Below are positions 36,640 to 49,349 of a stretch of DNA of 64,000 nt, piece after piece. The number at the start of each line of letters is the position of its first letter. The first letter of the stretch is position 1. The notes under the pieces were generated by a model that made no database searches, was not told the origin of the DNA, and worked only from the letters and a program-made list of their open reading frames with translations. The stretch covers positions 6,072,001 through 6,136,000 of the forward strand of contig CAMQGK010000001.1 in the NCBI GenBank assembly GCA_947000775.1, in the 5' to 3' direction. The DNA is from Pterois miles (Eukaryota > Chordata > Actinopteri > Perciformes > Scorpaenidae). A program made the translations under genes and the position numbers.

Positions 36640-36930
36640 TTTCATAGAGTGGTGCAGGGATGATGTATTTTTGTAGGCCAAACAGGAAGTTAGCATCGCC
36701 CTGGTTCCCTCCACAAAAACCCAGTGAGACTGTTCCACTGGGTTTTGGATTATTGCAGAAATTGATACTTTTTCAGTAAGATAACCTCCAGAAATGAACA
36801 CCACCATTCCAATGAATGGAATCGGCAGAAGTAAAAAGCTAACGTTGGCTATGAGTCGCCGTGATGACATTTAGTCGTCTCATTTAGCCATTTGTTAGCA
36901 ACCGCCTTTTTTAAGACACATAAAAGTTTC
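36640..36930 (-). mobile_element. Interspersed fish repeat, family G
   Basis: Shares GATTATTGCAGAAA, CATTTAGTCGTCTCATTTAG and related words with 44640-44880, which is in the opposite orientation. Confidence 0.55.
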
Positions 36931-36989
36931 AAAATTCACGAGTGGGATATTCATTGATGCATTTTATGTTGTAGAAAACATTAAATTCT

Positions 36990-37158
36990 GTCCAGCTTCT
37001 GTTGATCACAGACCTTTACGTAGTCACCATGATGTCACCTACTGGTTTGTGAACTGCGGTTTTAACGCCGAGTTCAGCATTTCGGCCGTTGCCATCTTGG
37101 TTTTTGGCTGTCTCCATCTTGGTTTTTTGCAACCAGAAAAGAGAGAGTGGAGCTAATG
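36990..37158 (+). mobile_element. Family B repeat, left of MITE E copy 3
   Basis: Words GTAGTCACCATGATGTCACC, GCCGTTGCCATCTTGG and GAGAGTGGAGCTAATG. It runs straight into MITE E, as at 30047. Confidence 0.6.
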
Positions 37159-37159
37159 G

Positions 37160-37589
37160 TGCCTTCAAATGAGGTCGTGTTTACCATGTTTACGAGTTGG
37201 GTCCGTATGAACGCCTTCCTCAAGTCATATTCACAACATCGTCAGTGGAAAGTTTCTGAAAGCTCCGAGTTCACGACTTGTGACATGTTTGTTGACGTTG
37301 TGAGAAATGGTGGAGCCCATTGAAGTTCATTTATCAGTGCATAATAAGTTAATATTGTACAGTATATTGTAATTTTAGTCATATATTGATTTTATTGGTA
37401 ATTTTATAACATGTCTGAGGAAAATGTTGATATTCTCAACAACCTCATCTTTCTTCTCTGCCATTATGTCTCTACATTTCCTGCATTTTCCAGTCCTCTT
37501 CGTGATTTAACCACTTGAACGCAACACATATTGTGCACGCGACTTCCCATCTCATAAACACGATAAACACAACCACATCTGAAGGCAAC
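37160..37589. mobile_element. MITE family E, copy 3
   Basis: Left end GCCTTCAAATGAGGTCGTGT and inverted right end CACAACCACATCTGAAGGC. The interior matches copy 2 but lacks about 60 bp before the right end. Confidence 0.75.
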
Positions 37590-37789
37590 ATATTTCCTGC
37601 ACCACTCTACTGCACTACACTACACTCTACATTAAATTTGGAGCTCATGTAGCTTCGTCTGCTCCTCATGCGATGGAAGAAATACACTTTGTGATCAGGC
37701 CATATTAAAGTTAAATAATGCATAAACAATAATGAGATGTATTGATCGGCTGATAAACAAAAAGTACTGAGAAGTTTTGATAATTAACG

Positions 37790-38145
37790 AGCTCTGTGAG
37801 GATTTACTTTGAGCTAAATGCTAACATGCCAGTGTTTAGCAGGTATAATTTGGTGGCACTAGAGGAAAAGTTCAGGGATCACCAAAGTTATTATAACTCA
37901 TCCTCTGGGGAGCATGAATGGTTGTACCAAATTTCATGGAAACTCACCCAATAGTTGTGATATTTCACTAAAAACCAGGAAAGTCAACCTCATGGTGGCG
38001 CTAGAGGGAAAGTCAGAGGATCAGTGGGATTCATCCTCTGGGAACCGTGACTGTTTGTACAACATTTCATGGTAATCCAGTTGACAGTTGTTGAGATATT
38101 TCAGTTTGAACCAAAGTGGTGGACCAACCGACTGACAATCATTGA
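37790..38145 (-). mobile_element. Interspersed fish repeat, family F, reverse
   Basis: Two consecutive passes of the motif set AAATTTCATGG, AGTTGTGATATTTCA and ATGGTGGCGCTAGAGG. It opens with GAGCTAAATGCTAACATG, the word that is tandemly expanded at 56360-56760. Confidence 0.65.
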
Positions 38146-38829
38146 GCTAAAAATGTAAAATATTTACTATAAATTGAATGTAAGGATTTTCTGCTATTAT
38201 TGAAAACTGAATATATATTTGGGTTTTGAACTGTTGGATGGACAAAAACCTTGAAAACCTTGGGCGTTGGAAAATTGTAAAAGGCATGTTTCATTAATTT
38301 CTTTATATTAATCAATAATTCATTGGGGGGAAAACTGGGTGACAAAAATAATCAACAGTCGCAGTCTCATTGATGAAGCTTTCCAAGATGGAGAGTAAGT
38401 AAATTGTTAATTTACATGCACACAATAAAAGGTAAAAAGAGAATATGTGGATACATCCAAATTAAATATTACAGATACAGAATTATAAAACATGGAGGAA
38501 CCAGCGTCGGCTTTCCATCCCAAAACTGATCGATAGTAATTTAGGCGACAACTGGAACAGATTCAAACAAGCTGCTCGTCAATATTTTATACAGTAATTA
38601 GAGCAGTGAAGAGGCCTGTGGCTGTTTGTGTGGAAACATTTGTCCCTCAGTGGAACTGGGTCACAAACATTTTCATTTTAAATATGACTGGTGGATCCTC
38701 AAAAATGAAAAGATGAACATATTTCTTTAGCCTGAGCTGCAGAGAAATAGTTATGTTTCTTTTCCCCACTGTAAACACATATTTGCTGTTTTTGCATATT
38801 GTTCTGAGTCAGCAGATCTAAAAGGTTTC

Positions 38830-39100
38830 CCAAAAGTGAAGCCAAAACATCTGGATCGCCCCCTGGTGGTTGGCTGCAGTATAGGTCATAAAACCAGCCT
38901 CCTCCATGTTAACGGATGGGACGTGGGCCAAACTAAAAAGTCAAATAACACCTCAAATACATTTTTCCCAAAGATGGTTTCTGTCATTTTAGATAGTTCT
39001 TATCATGCTGGTGTGCAAGTAAGTGTTAAGTTTGGTTTTAATTAGTTATTTGATGCTATGAAAAGGCTATGATTGGCAGCTGTGAGTCTGTTCTGAGGTG
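38830..39100 (+). mobile_element. Interspersed fish repeat, family C, copy 2
   Basis: Matches 23205-23500 over about 250 bp, including CATCTGGATCGCCCCCTGG and TTAACGGATGGGAC. Confidence 0.65.
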
Positions 39101-39159
39101 TTTTTGTTTGTTTTTTATTAATTTAAATTCACCACACTTTAATTATCATTAATGTCTAT

Positions 39160-39755
39160 GTTGGGTATTTACAGATTTGTCTGCACATTAACAGATGTAT
39201 GCATTACAGATTTATGTTGGTATTTAGAGATATGTCTACATATCTACAGATATACGCATTTACAAATTTGTCTACACATTAAAAAATGTATGTACGTATT
39301 ACAGATTTATATTCACATTTAGAAATTTGTCTACATATTTACAGATTTATGTCTGCATTTCAAATTTTTCTACACATTTACTTGTCTATAAATGTCTAGT
39401 TTTGTCTACAATTACTGATTTATGTACGTATTACATATTAATGTTCACATTCATAGATCTGTCAACTCATTTACAGATTTATGTATGTATTACAGATTAA
39501 AGTTCACATTTACAGATTTACTGTATGTACGCATTTACAGATTTATTTTGGCATTTACGGCTTTGTTTACAAGTCTCAATATACATGCAAATCTGAATAC
39601 AGATTTGGAGATTTGTTTTGGATTACACATATATATACATAATATATACATAATATACATTTACATCAGATTCTTGAACACATTCCTGAATGTAAGTACA
39701 TATTTAGAGATTATTTTACACATTTACAGATCTCATTATGCACAGATGGATTGAG
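39160..39755. repeat. Degenerate minisatellite, ~20-24-bp unit
   Basis: About 25 variants of ACATTTACAGATTTATGTCT. Because stops are rare in this composition, a 110-codon frame results; it is not coding. Confidence 0.8.
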
Positions 39756-39759
39756 ATTA

Positions 39760-40825
39760 TGCTTACACAACTCTCCACACTCATTTGCAGGGAGTTTTGT
39801 TACCGTAACTGCCCCATCATATAGTGTATTTTAATTAGGTCTACGGAGCTACCCTTTGACAACCAGGTGCACAAAACCGCCTTCTGCTGAAGTGTCCTTG
39901 AGTACTGACCTCTGACCTCTGACTGTGGAGGTCAACCTTTTAGGAACCATTCTTACTATCATGTAAACCTCATGCACTACCTCGTATGGCTCACTTGTTG
40001 CTCACTTGCTGTTTTGACAAGATGACAACTTGTATAACAGGTTTATTCAACTGAAGCTTTACTTCCCGTGTCTCTTTTCAGCCTATAATCTCATCATCAC
40101 TACTTTCCTCATCCCCCCTCCCACCAGGATTAAAGGGTTAAAAGAAAACGGTGGACTCTGGTTATACTGTCCTCTGTTGATCACATACTGTCAAAGAAAA
40201 GCACAACTGCAGCGTACGAACATGTGAACTCCTGACAGGGTTACTCGTGATAAAACTAATAGGAAATGAAACCAGAATATGGCTTATTTTGCACATAATA
40301 AAAACAAACTGAACAAAATATCAACAGTTGAGCTGCAAAGCGGATACTGTAGGTGAACTTACATAGCCTAACCAAAGACATCTTAACGTCTCAAAACCAA
40401 AAATACTGAAAGAGATCTGAGACTTTATGTCCTATTTTGATCGATTTTTTTTTCCCACCATACAACCAGCTAACCTCAGTGATCTCTCTGTGCACCATCA
40501 GATCAGTTACCTACCTGCAACTATATTAACCTGTAAAACGACAACTCTGAGTCGACCTCTTGTGATGCATTTTTCTCCGATTTACTTTCATGCTTTTAAT
40601 TTGATTAAAACAAGATTTAACTGAAAAATTAGTGTTAACATTTGAATCAGTGTCTTTTCTTTAACATAAATCCTTCAAATCTCAGTGTCATCTCCTCTCA
40701 GAGCATCAGACGAAACACCATACGACAGAAAACTTTTTCTAGGATCATACAGAGCCTAGGGAGGTGAGTACTCTATGTAATTTATATTATTTTGGGGTGA
40801 ACTATTCCTTTAAAGTAGCTATAAT
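39760..40825. other. Non-coding stretch, no recognised feature
   Basis: Nothing recognised. Confidence 0.4.
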
Positions 40826-40829
40826 CCGT

Positions 40830-41026
40830 ATATTCATAAGTACATGAGTAAATGTAGCTCTAATCTAAAGACTCATTCCCATACCGATGGCAACGCCTTT
40901 GGGAGCAATTTAGGGTTAACTGTCTTGCTCAAAGACACATCTACATGTGACTGGAGGAGCGGGGGATCGAACCGCCGACCTTCCCATTGGGACGAGCTGC
41001 TCAACCGTCTGAGCCACAGATAGCCC
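40830..41026 (-). mobile_element. tRNA-derived SINE, second type
   Basis: Reverse-oriented. The tRNA-like head on the complement has an A-box word GGCTCAGACGGTTGAGC (41000-41016) and a B-box GGTTCGATCCCC (40964-40975). The body includes CTTTGAGCAAGACAGTTAAC on the complement. Its tail runs into TAAGTACATGAGTAAATG at the left. It differs from the SINE at 63143. Confidence 0.8.
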
Positions 41027-41329
41027 AACAAGTAATGAGCTCCCCTCAGCTGATTGTTTTGGTTTCACCCTCTCTGCCCTCTTCGCGTTTTGGCTGCAAA
41101 ATAGCTCTAAAAACCTCCTGTACTCTACCTGCTCAGCACCACATACCTGACAAACGTGGCGACCAGCTGGTGACCACAGTGGAGCATTTAGCAGCTAAAA
41201 GACAGATTTAATATCTGCTCTTCAACAAGAAACCACCTGAAATCAGTGAGCTTTCCTGTTTGTTACCAAGAGAAGCTTTTTCTATCTTTAAAGCAATGAT
41301 TCTGAGCTCTTGTGTCTTTACAGGCCTGG

Positions 41330-41600
41330 CGCGCCCTCTCGCCGACATCTCGGCGCATGCCGCCCTGTCGTATCTCGTGCTCTCTCTCTTGGTCTCTGGG
41401 AGCGTTGATTCAGACCTGGGTGTTTGCCGGGTATCAGCACTTGGCTCAGGACGGCAGAAGACAAGCTGATTAAGCGGCAGGATTTCCAGCAGATCAGAGC
41501 TGCTATTCCCGGCCTCGGCCCGGGCAGATTAAGACCCTCCGGAGCCGCTTGCTGCTTCTGGTCTGCGGGTGGGACGATTCACTGAGTGCTCGGGCGTTAG
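41330..41600. other. CpG-rich patch downstream of trmt61a
   Basis: Has GGCGCGCC and many CpG in AT-rich surroundings. No long open frame with splice support. It could be a conserved element or an unannotated exon of another transcript. Confidence 0.3.
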
Positions 41601-42425
41601 TCCAGCTTTCGCTCAGTTACATGACTTTTCTGAACGCTCACCAGAGACGCTAGTCTTTATTTAATGGAGGGCTGAGTAACATTCTCATCAGCCTCCTAGT
41701 GGTGATTATAAGCCACATGTGGGGCATCTTTATCCCCTAGAAGAGCAGCCAAGTGTATCTTCAAATACATGTCATACAATGTTTAACTTTAAGGATAATC
41801 TTTCCTGTTCCAGGCATCCATTTATTTCTATTTAGTACAAATATCAAATGTGAAATCTAGGGCTGTCAAAGTTACACTTATTAAAGCCTACGCTCTGTCT
41901 TCAGCCACTTTTATCACATTTTAACTTGTCATAGCAGAGAAAGCACCGGTGTAACTAATAATAATGATGGCTCCGGTCCATTTAGGTCTACCAGTAAGTC
42001 ATGCACATTGTGCTATGGCACAAGGACGCCTACATATAATGCAGTCTGTAGAGGCACTTCAGGCTGAAGCTGTCTAGTTTCCTTTTTGGTGAAAAAGTTG
42101 CCCGTGTTCATAGTATTAAATTTGTCTGAGATCATTGAAATATTGTATGTTCTTTCTGTTAAATGTTGAATTTAAATGTTTCATTCGTTGTTGGTCATAT
42201 ACTGGGATTTTACATTTTTAAGCTAAATACGGCTAATTTGTTCTGTATTTAAACCCTTCAGCAACCTGTTTCTTTCTTGGTAGCGTGATTTACCATTAAA
42301 CTTCTGTCCAGACTAATATTTGTATCACCTTCAATTCTTGGGCTATTTGACGCATTTGCCTGTTTTTAAAGGTAGCATCATATGGGGTGATCAATCTGTC
42401 TTTAGAGTCATGTAAAGTAAATGTT
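41600..42425. other. Non-coding stretch with a solo transposon end
   Basis: 41859-41885 begins TAGGGCTGTCAAAGTTACAC, the same type of end as the element at 42430, but no partner end is visible. Confidence 0.4.
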
Positions 42426-42429
42426 GAAG

Positions 42430-43010
42430 GTAGGGCTCTCCAACTTAACCTGATAACACATTAACACAAATCTGTTTTAATGCCACTAATTTCTTTTATG
42501 CAACTTGCATCTTTTAGGTTGTAGACGGCTCACTTGTAAAGCTAGAGTGAAGATACTGGCAACATATGAAACTAGAAAACCTGATGAATCCATCAGTACC
42601 AACCTTGTCGTGAACGTGGTTAAATAACGCTCCAAATTTACACTCAATCTTGGTGAGGAAAAACTGTCAGGGCCATTTTCAAAGGGGTCTCTTGACCTCT
42701 GACCTCCAGATATGTGAATGTAAATGGGTTCTCTGGGTCCCCACCAGTCTCCCCTTTATGATAATCATGTTATGATTTGAGCATATTTTTTATGCTAAAT
42801 ACGCTACCTGTGAGGGTTTCTGGACAGTATCTCTCATTGTTTTCAGTTGTTAATTGATTTCCAATCATTTATACATACATTTGCAGAAAGCAGCATATTT
42901 GTCCACTTCCATGTTGATAAGAGTATTAAATACTTGACAAATCTCCCTTTAAGGTACATTTTGAACAGATAATAACTGTATAGTAATGAACTCATAAGCG
43001 TTTTAAACTC
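42430..43010 (+). mobile_element. hAT-like non-autonomous element
   Basis: Begins TAGGGCTCTCCAACTTAACC and continues with AAACTAGAAAACCTGATGAA, GTCAGGGCCATTTTCAAAGG and ATTTGTCCACTTCCATGTTG, in an order I recognise from a common fish family with a TAGGGCTGTCAAAGTTAAC end. The right end and target duplication are not clear. Confidence 0.6.
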
Positions 43011-44635
43011 CTTCTCCACTTCAACAAACTGAATCATCTGTAAGATTCGTAGTTAAAGTTTTCTCTCTGTTTTAACACAACAACAAGATGAATGTGAAGG
43101 TTTAATCAACACCAACCTCCTTGACAGGGAGCGTTACTCACTTCCTCCACCCACGAACATACAGATTCCTCCTGCTGATATTTACCAACACAAACCAGAA
43201 AACTCTGTTTCCACTGTTAACCAGCTGGGGCTTCATTTATAATCTGTGATCTTCCTACAAGTATCACATCATTTACTGCTGTGAAGTTTTTACTAGATTC
43301 CTAGTTGCTTTTGAAACGTTTTGCCAGTAAATTTTAGCGATGTATTGATAGTAAAACAGGTCGTTCTCGCTCAAACACTCAGATGCAATGACCTGTCCAA
43401 CACAGCCAAACAAAACAACCACAGTGCTTTTTATAACCCACGATAAGCTGTAGGATTATACCGTTAACAGGCCCGTAACATCCTGACAGCCTCTAAATGC
43501 AGCAGGAGGTTTTGACTAATAGCAACATCAACAGTCGGGTTGGAAAAAAAAAAAACTGATTTAATGAGATACGATCAGATAAAAACGTGTCACAAAATGA
43601 GATCAGATTTCTTCAGTTTTTAACACTGAATATCTGGGAGTGACGCTCTGGAGAGAAAGATGAATGAGAACACCCAGAGTCCAAAATTAAATACTGCTGT
43701 AATGATTTTCCAGTGCTGTTCAGGGCACCGGATCTCTTTATCTGAGAGGGGAGAACGGGAAAGCTCAAGCTGGAGACGGTGCAATCAGTCAGGCTTTGGT
43801 TATGGAAGGCGGATGTGGCGGTTGAGGTGGAGGTGGAGGTGGAGGTGGGAATCTGGGAAGAGGAAACTGGAGAAGCTCCTCTGTCTTCTGTGTTTAACTG
43901 CAGACATTTCTCTACCTTTTTTGGTGCTGGTCTTCGATGAAGAGGGCCGTTCACAAGTTAACAGGAACATTAAACATGTAAAAAGGGATCAGTAAGAAGA
44001 AACCTTAATAAAAGAGGGTTTAATGTGGTGCAAAGACTTTAAAGTGCCACTGCAGTTGGAAAATAGGACTCGTTTTTGGTGCATATATGCATCTTAATTG
44101 GAGCTGGTTTATACGGTCTATTGATTCTGTAGTGAAGAGGTGAAGGTGAAGAAGTCGTATGAGGTACTTCTTCATTCTGAGTGTATTATCTACAGTAGAT
44201 GATGGTCAGCAAATCTCTGTACTGCTGTGGACGAGGGCAGCAGTTAAACAGATACTCTGAACAGTTTCACAGCTTTGCCTCGCTGTCAGACGGCCTTTCA
44301 GACGGCCTTTCAGACAGGGAACTGAAGCTGTTATCTTCAAAGCCACCAGACCATTGAAAAATCCTACAATCTTGTCTTGAACACCAGAGTCTCTGATCTA
44401 CCACTGCCTCGATTGGTCAGTATGTTTGTGCTATAAAGAGCTCCAGGATTGAGTCCTAAAACCCAGAAATGAGTTTGCATTTTAACACTTCAGGTTCCCT
44501 CGTCTGCAAGTCAAAGGGTTTTTAGTTAGCTGCCTGAAATAAGGTCTGTGGTTAAAACAAGCTGAAGAGATTTTAATGTTTTGTTCTACGACATAAATAC
44601 GTCAGTAAATGCCACGCTCATTAATTTAGAAGGCC
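43011..44635. other. Non-coding stretch; (GGTGGA)n microsatellite
   Basis: 43817-43849 is a GGTGGA/GGTGGAGG microsatellite; the open frames crossing it on both strands owe their length to it. 44293-44318 holds a short direct duplication of AGACGGCCTTTC. Nothing else recognised. Confidence 0.5.
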
Positions 44636-44639
44636 TAAT

Positions 44640-44880
44640 GTGTCTTAAAAAGGTGGGACGACTAAATGAGATGACTAAATGTCATCACGCAGACTAGCTT
44701 TTTATTTCTGGTGGTTACATTCACACTTCAAAAATCATAAAAGTGGTGGTCATTTGTGCATGTTATCTTGCTGAACAAATGTAACTATCATAAACGTGTT
44801 TGCCAGAGAGCTTTTTTTTCTGCAATAATCCAAAACACACTGGGAACATCTCCCACGTTCTGTAAGGTAAAATTACTGTT
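44640..44880 (+). mobile_element. Interspersed fish repeat, family G, copy 2
   Basis: Reverse-complement relative of 36640-36930: AATGAGATGACTAAATGTCA and CTGCAATAATCCAAAACACA are shared words. Confidence 0.5.
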
Positions 44881-45247
44881 TTTATAAAGGGAGTTTGGTG
44901 GCTTTGGTGAGAGCATAGATAACAGCTTCAGTTCCCCACTAGAAACATGGACTGAACTGTCTCACCATGAGGTAAAGCCATGAAAATATTCTAAATATAG
45001 CGTACACTTCAATGACTTGATATTTTAAATGTCTAAAATCTGTTTTGCTGCTCCCGCAGTCCACAGTAGTGCATTACTTTGCTCCCATGCATGTGTCAAC
45101 CACCATCTACAGTAGGTAACACACTGACTATGGATAGTACATACAACCCCACTTCAAAACATCTCAGCTGTCTCTTTTAATTGTCTCTTCCTTTGTGAGC
45201 AGGTATGTCTTGAAAAAGAAACTCTGAACTAAAAATCTTTTGACACA

Positions 45248-45253
45248 TTTATT
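45248..45253 (-). terminator. trmt61a: trmt61a polyadenylation signal
   Basis: The minus strand reads AATAAA here, about 395 bp beyond the trmt61a stop codon, and is the first canonical signal downstream. The 3' UTR therefore probably covers about 45230-45645. Confidence 0.7.
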
Positions 45254-45645
45254 GTATTTGCTTGAATACAAAAGTGCAAAACAAAAAGGAAAAAATAAAA
45301 ACATATCTTCCCCCAACAAATGAAATTATTGATTAAAAGTGTGTTTTATAAAAGGGGAGACATAAAGCGTAGTATAGTACATTCTTCTCAAATTAAATCA
45401 CTGTCGACTTGATTTTCACTCATGCTTGATGCAAGCAACAAACCGGTGCCAAGTGTCAGGAGGATAAAATTATGCAACATGAAACTGTAAATCCTCTTGG
45501 TGCTACAGTGCCAGCCGGGACCTGGAGGAGCCTGGTGCCCCTGCTGGATTATCACAGTCTTATTTATGACCACCACAGCGGGGCAAAGAGCGTGGATTAT
45601 ACACCACCTCCTCTTTACTGGTGGTGGAAATAAAGAAAAATCCCT

Positions 45646-45941
45646 TTAGGTTCTGGGTTTGGTAGCGAACGTGAGGTATCCTGTGTGACCTGGTATTTCT
45701 CTGGGCGGGACAGTGATCTTCATGGCGATGGAGGCCTGGACCACAGGAGTTTTCTCTGCCGTGTTGGGCTCAGCGGAGGGGTCGGGGCCGAAGTCGGGCA
45801 GTGGAAAGGAGGCGGTTCGCACGTCGTGGACTCTGAGCAGGACCTCCAGGGTGCTGATCTCTTCAAAACCCTGATCCGCCAACGCCTCGCACGTCCTCTG
45901 AACCTGCTCGATACATGGAGAGAACGAACACACCCGACCTC
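45646..45941 (-). CDS. trmt61a: tRNA m1A58 methyltransferase catalytic subunit, exon 3
   Basis: Last coding exon, residues 200-297. It begins after an acceptor reading CTCCAG on the minus strand, in phase with exon 2 (one base carried over, giving Gly-200). It opens GRVCSFSPCIEQVQ, a segment strongly conserved in TRMT61A, which closes the methyltransferase fold. A proline- and acid-rich, weakly conserved stretch follows at about residues 235-275. The end HTGYLTFATKP is a conserved C-terminal strand of the family. The stop TAA is at 45646-45648. The full product is 297 residues, close to the roughly 290 expected. With TRMT6 it forms the heterotetramer that methylates N1 of adenosine 58 in tRNA T loops. 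Confidence 0.96.
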
Positions 45942-45954
45942 CTGGAGATAGGAG

Positions 45955-46115
45955 ACAGAGAGGACAGGTGGTGTTCAATGGTTAACAGCTTGTTCACCAA
46001 AAATAATAAAGACCAGTCGGTAACAAATATCTCTTCTTTGCCTTCTTCTGAGCACCAGCTGGTCTTTCAGGCTCACTCTGACCCACACTAGTGACTCTCG
46101 GGAAAGCTGTCTTTC
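45955..46115. other. trmt61a intron 2, right after exon 3
   Basis: Ordinary intron sequence. The whole intron, 45942-53437, is about 7.5 kb and filled with the repeats listed below. Confidence 0.7.
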
Positions 46116-46119
46116 CACC

Positions 46120-46350
46120 TCTTTGGTCCAAGCTGAAATAGCTCAACAACTTCCAGTTGAACTGTCGTGAAATGTTGACATTCATTCATTGCCATTCCTG
46201 GTCCCCAGAAGTTGAATCATGCAGACTTTGGTCATCCTCTGACATTTCCTCCAGAGCCACCAACAGGTCAGTTTGACTTATCTGGTGAAATAGCTCCTGG
46301 ATGATGACAGATCCGATATATGACTGAAGTTTTATTCTGAGGTTGACTCA
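46120..46350 (+). mobile_element. Interspersed fish repeat, family F, short copy
   Basis: Words TTGGTCCAAGCTGAAATAGC, AACTTCCAGTTG and CCATTCCTGGTCCCCAG match the family at 29505-29900. Confidence 0.5.
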
Positions 46351-46694
46351 TGGTTTGACATTAACTATGATGGCCATAAACAGTTACTGAGGCCACCAGG
46401 TGTCCACTGTAGGTGGCCCCTTGTGGCCACCAGGTTTTATCAGGTCTTTCTTGAGAATGAGACCGTGTGTCTTAATGAGATTACAGCGTTTGTGTCACAA
46501 CTTAATGCAACGTGGGCAACGTTACATTATTGTGTATTGTTAGTGTCCTAACTGGCTGCGACACACAGCGCTGCACAGCACCAATGAACTGCTGTCAGAC
46601 ACCCTGTTTCTGTTTATTCTTGTTGCTCGTGGACGATGAACGGCTGATTCGTGAAGTTGAAATGAGGACTGACGCCGGTGAGTGGGACTGCTGC

Positions 46695-46972
46695 CATTCA
46701 TCCATCTGCAACTGCTTACTCTGTCAGGGGTCGCCAGTCCATCGCAGGGCACAGAGAGACAACCATTCACACCTCTGGGCAATTTAGAGTCATCAATTAG
46801 CCTGCATGTCTTTGGACTGTGGGAGGAAACCGGAGAACCCTGAGAAAACCCACATTAACATGGGTAGAACAAGCAAACTCCACACAGACGGGCCCCAAGC
46901 CGGATTCGAAGCTCTGACCCTCTTGCTGTGAGGTGACAGTGCTAATCACTGCACCACTGTGCAGCCCAAAAA
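46695..46972 (-). mobile_element. Old, internally deleted copy of the 26-kb SINE
   Basis: Aligns in order with 26108-26500 (GGTCGCCAGTCCATCGCAGG, GGGCAATTTAGAGTCATCAA, CTCTTGCTGTGAGGTGACAG) but has many substitutions, a deletion near the left, and no good target duplication. Confidence 0.85.
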
Positions 46973-46974
46973 CT

Positions 46975-48225
46975 GCTGAAAACGCCCAAGAACCCCTGAA
47001 AACACAAACAAAGACATTTTCACTTTCAAAGAGCAGCGGCAAATGAGGAAACTCCAACAATCGGCCAACCAATCGTGTAAGTTCATCACTCAGTGACAGA
47101 CTTTTGTGTTTGTAGGCCCTCTGCAGTCCAGACAAAAAATGTCCAGAACTGAGGATGAACACCACGTTCAAAAAAGGATGCTAACCTGCAATATTTACCT
47201 CAAAATCTTCTGCTCTCAAAATGTACAACAATTAGAAGCAATAGCTTCTTCCCCACAAACTCTGGGACGACCTGAACCCCAATCAGGGACAGATACAGTA
47301 CAGAGTAACAGTTAATTATCGTAATTGACTCTAACTGATTCTCTTAAACATCAAGACAAGATCACTGCAGATCCACTTAACCCAGGGTCTCTGTTCACCT
47401 CATCCTCTAAGGGACTGTTAAAGGTTTTATGAATTAAACTACTCAAAATGAGTACACAATTTACTATCATTGCATGGTTATTCAAACATCTCAGAAGTGT
47501 CAAATGTGTTTTCATTGTCATCCAAGATTTATGCTTAAACAAGTAGCTATGAACAAAGATAAATAATCTAAACCAGATTTATAAACCTCATACGGACTCT
47601 GGAGACATTTAATCTACTCGAGGGAAACTCCTGATACTACCACTACTATTAATAATTTGTTTTTCCTACATCCAAAAGCACTTTCAGAGCATACTGGTTT
47701 CCTTAACAAAGCAGGCCTGTAACCTGTTGGGCTCCAGGCTGTAGTTTGAGGATCATCAGGGGATGAACCCGGAGCTCTAATAAACACTGATCACCTCTCA
47801 GCTCTCATTTCTACATGAAACCCTGCGGTGATTTGCGGCGGGAGTTCGGAGCAACGAGCCAAGAAAACTTTCACGGGCTGACCTGAAGAGCAAAGAATGT
47901 GACTCTGACCAGAACAGCTGGGGAGGGGAGGGGTTAACGAAACAAATCCAGTTTCTATAGGTTTTCTGCTCTACATCTTAAGTGCTGGAAAACAATGATG
48001 TCTTGTCTTTGTAGTTAGAGATGTTATTTAAGAGTTGAAGCATGAATCTGGTACAATTCACCATTTTTCCAATTTTTTGATGTGACAAAATTGCAGTTGA
48101 ATAAGCAACTTTTAACTGTGACTCAGTGACAAAAAGAGCCAAATATCGAAATATAGAAATGCAACCATATGGATCATAAATAATAACACTATGTTAAACC
48201 TGCACAGCTGATTCTTTTAGTCATT
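46975..48225. other. Intron 2, no recognised feature
   Basis: Nothing recognised. Confidence 0.5.
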
Positions 48226-48229
48226 TGGG

Positions 48230-48660
48230 GGTCAAACAAATCTAAATTTCTGGGACAAAATTTCAAAAATTTGGTGCACCCTGGACTTCTAACCCCAAAA
48301 AGGCAGAACTAGACCACACGTCAGCCATCATACCAGATTTGAAGTCCCTAATTTAAATAATGTTTGATTTCTGCTTCGGAAACAAAACAAAAAAAAATCA
48401 CTTTTTGGACAAAATTTTTAAAAATGTGGGGCACCCTAGACTAACCCCAAAAAAGCACACCTAGACCACATACCAAATTTGAAGTAATGAAGTTGAATAG
48501 TTTTCAAGTTCTGCTCTGAAAACAAATTTGAAGTTTAAAAAAATCACATATTTTGGTTAAAATTAAAAAAATTTGAGAACCCTGGACTTCTAACTTCGAA
48601 ATGTACAACTAGACCACACTGTCAACCATCACACAATATTTGAAAATCCTAAATTGGCGA
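48230..48660. repeat. Three tandem copies of a ~150-bp unit
   Basis: Words GGACTTCTAACCCCAAAAAG, AACTAGACCACAC and ATTTGAAGT recur near 48290, 48440 and 48590. The copies are diverged, with homologous A-rich joints. Confidence 0.7.
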
Positions 48661-48979
48661 TAACGGTGGACAGTTGGATGGACGGACATGTGGAGCGCTA
48701 TATATCCACGACTACATTGTTGCGGGGGTATAACAACATGATGATTCATCATTGTAAGTCCAATATTCACTCTCTTTCAGCTCTGTTTTTGGTCTCTACC
48801 AACTCCTGTGGGAAATATCTGTCTCTTTATCTGCTAAATGCTCCACTATATTCACCAGCTGGTCTCTAACTGTGCCTGTCTGCTGCTTTTTACAGCTTTT
48901 TCTCTGAAAACACCAGACACCATGAGAGTGAACCAGAGCAGTAAAGTTGAGGGCCAGACAGATGAACAATGACCTGGAA

Positions 48980-49320
48980 CCATATACTGTATATAACACG
49001 TCATCCATTATGGACTGCAGTTTTCAGGCCTCAAGATTGGCTTTTGGGCTGTCGCCATCTTGGTTTGTTGCAACCAGGTGAGCAAAATGTTGTCATTAAC
49101 TTTGATGAAGTGAAAACTGTCAAGGTAGCCCCGCCCTAAAGCATCCCCTGCTTTATGGTCTATCTGACTCTAAATGGGACCATAATTTACTAAATGAACA
49201 TCATGCTGCATTGAAGAAGACTTGAAATTAGAGATTGAGACCATAAACTCATGTTTTCAATGTTTACTGAGCTAATAAATAAAGTAAGAAGTAGGCTCAT
49301 TTTCTCATAGACTTCTACAA
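48980..49320 (+). mobile_element. Family B repeat
   Basis: Begins TATACTGTATATAAC, then GGCTGTCGCCATCTTGGTTT and AAAGCATCCCCTGCTTTATGG. It is interrupted at its right side by the SINE at 49350. Confidence 0.6.
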
Positions 49321-49349
49321 TCACACTTGTACGGGCCACAGTCGCTTTT

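Noticed and set aside
39422..39754. 110-codon frame rich in FTDL-like units
   Set aside because: Product of the ACATTTACAGATTT minisatellite.
43613..43995. Overlapping ~110-codon frames on both strands with STSTST or RWRWRW runs
   Set aside because: Both cross a GGTGGA microsatellite; no exon signals.
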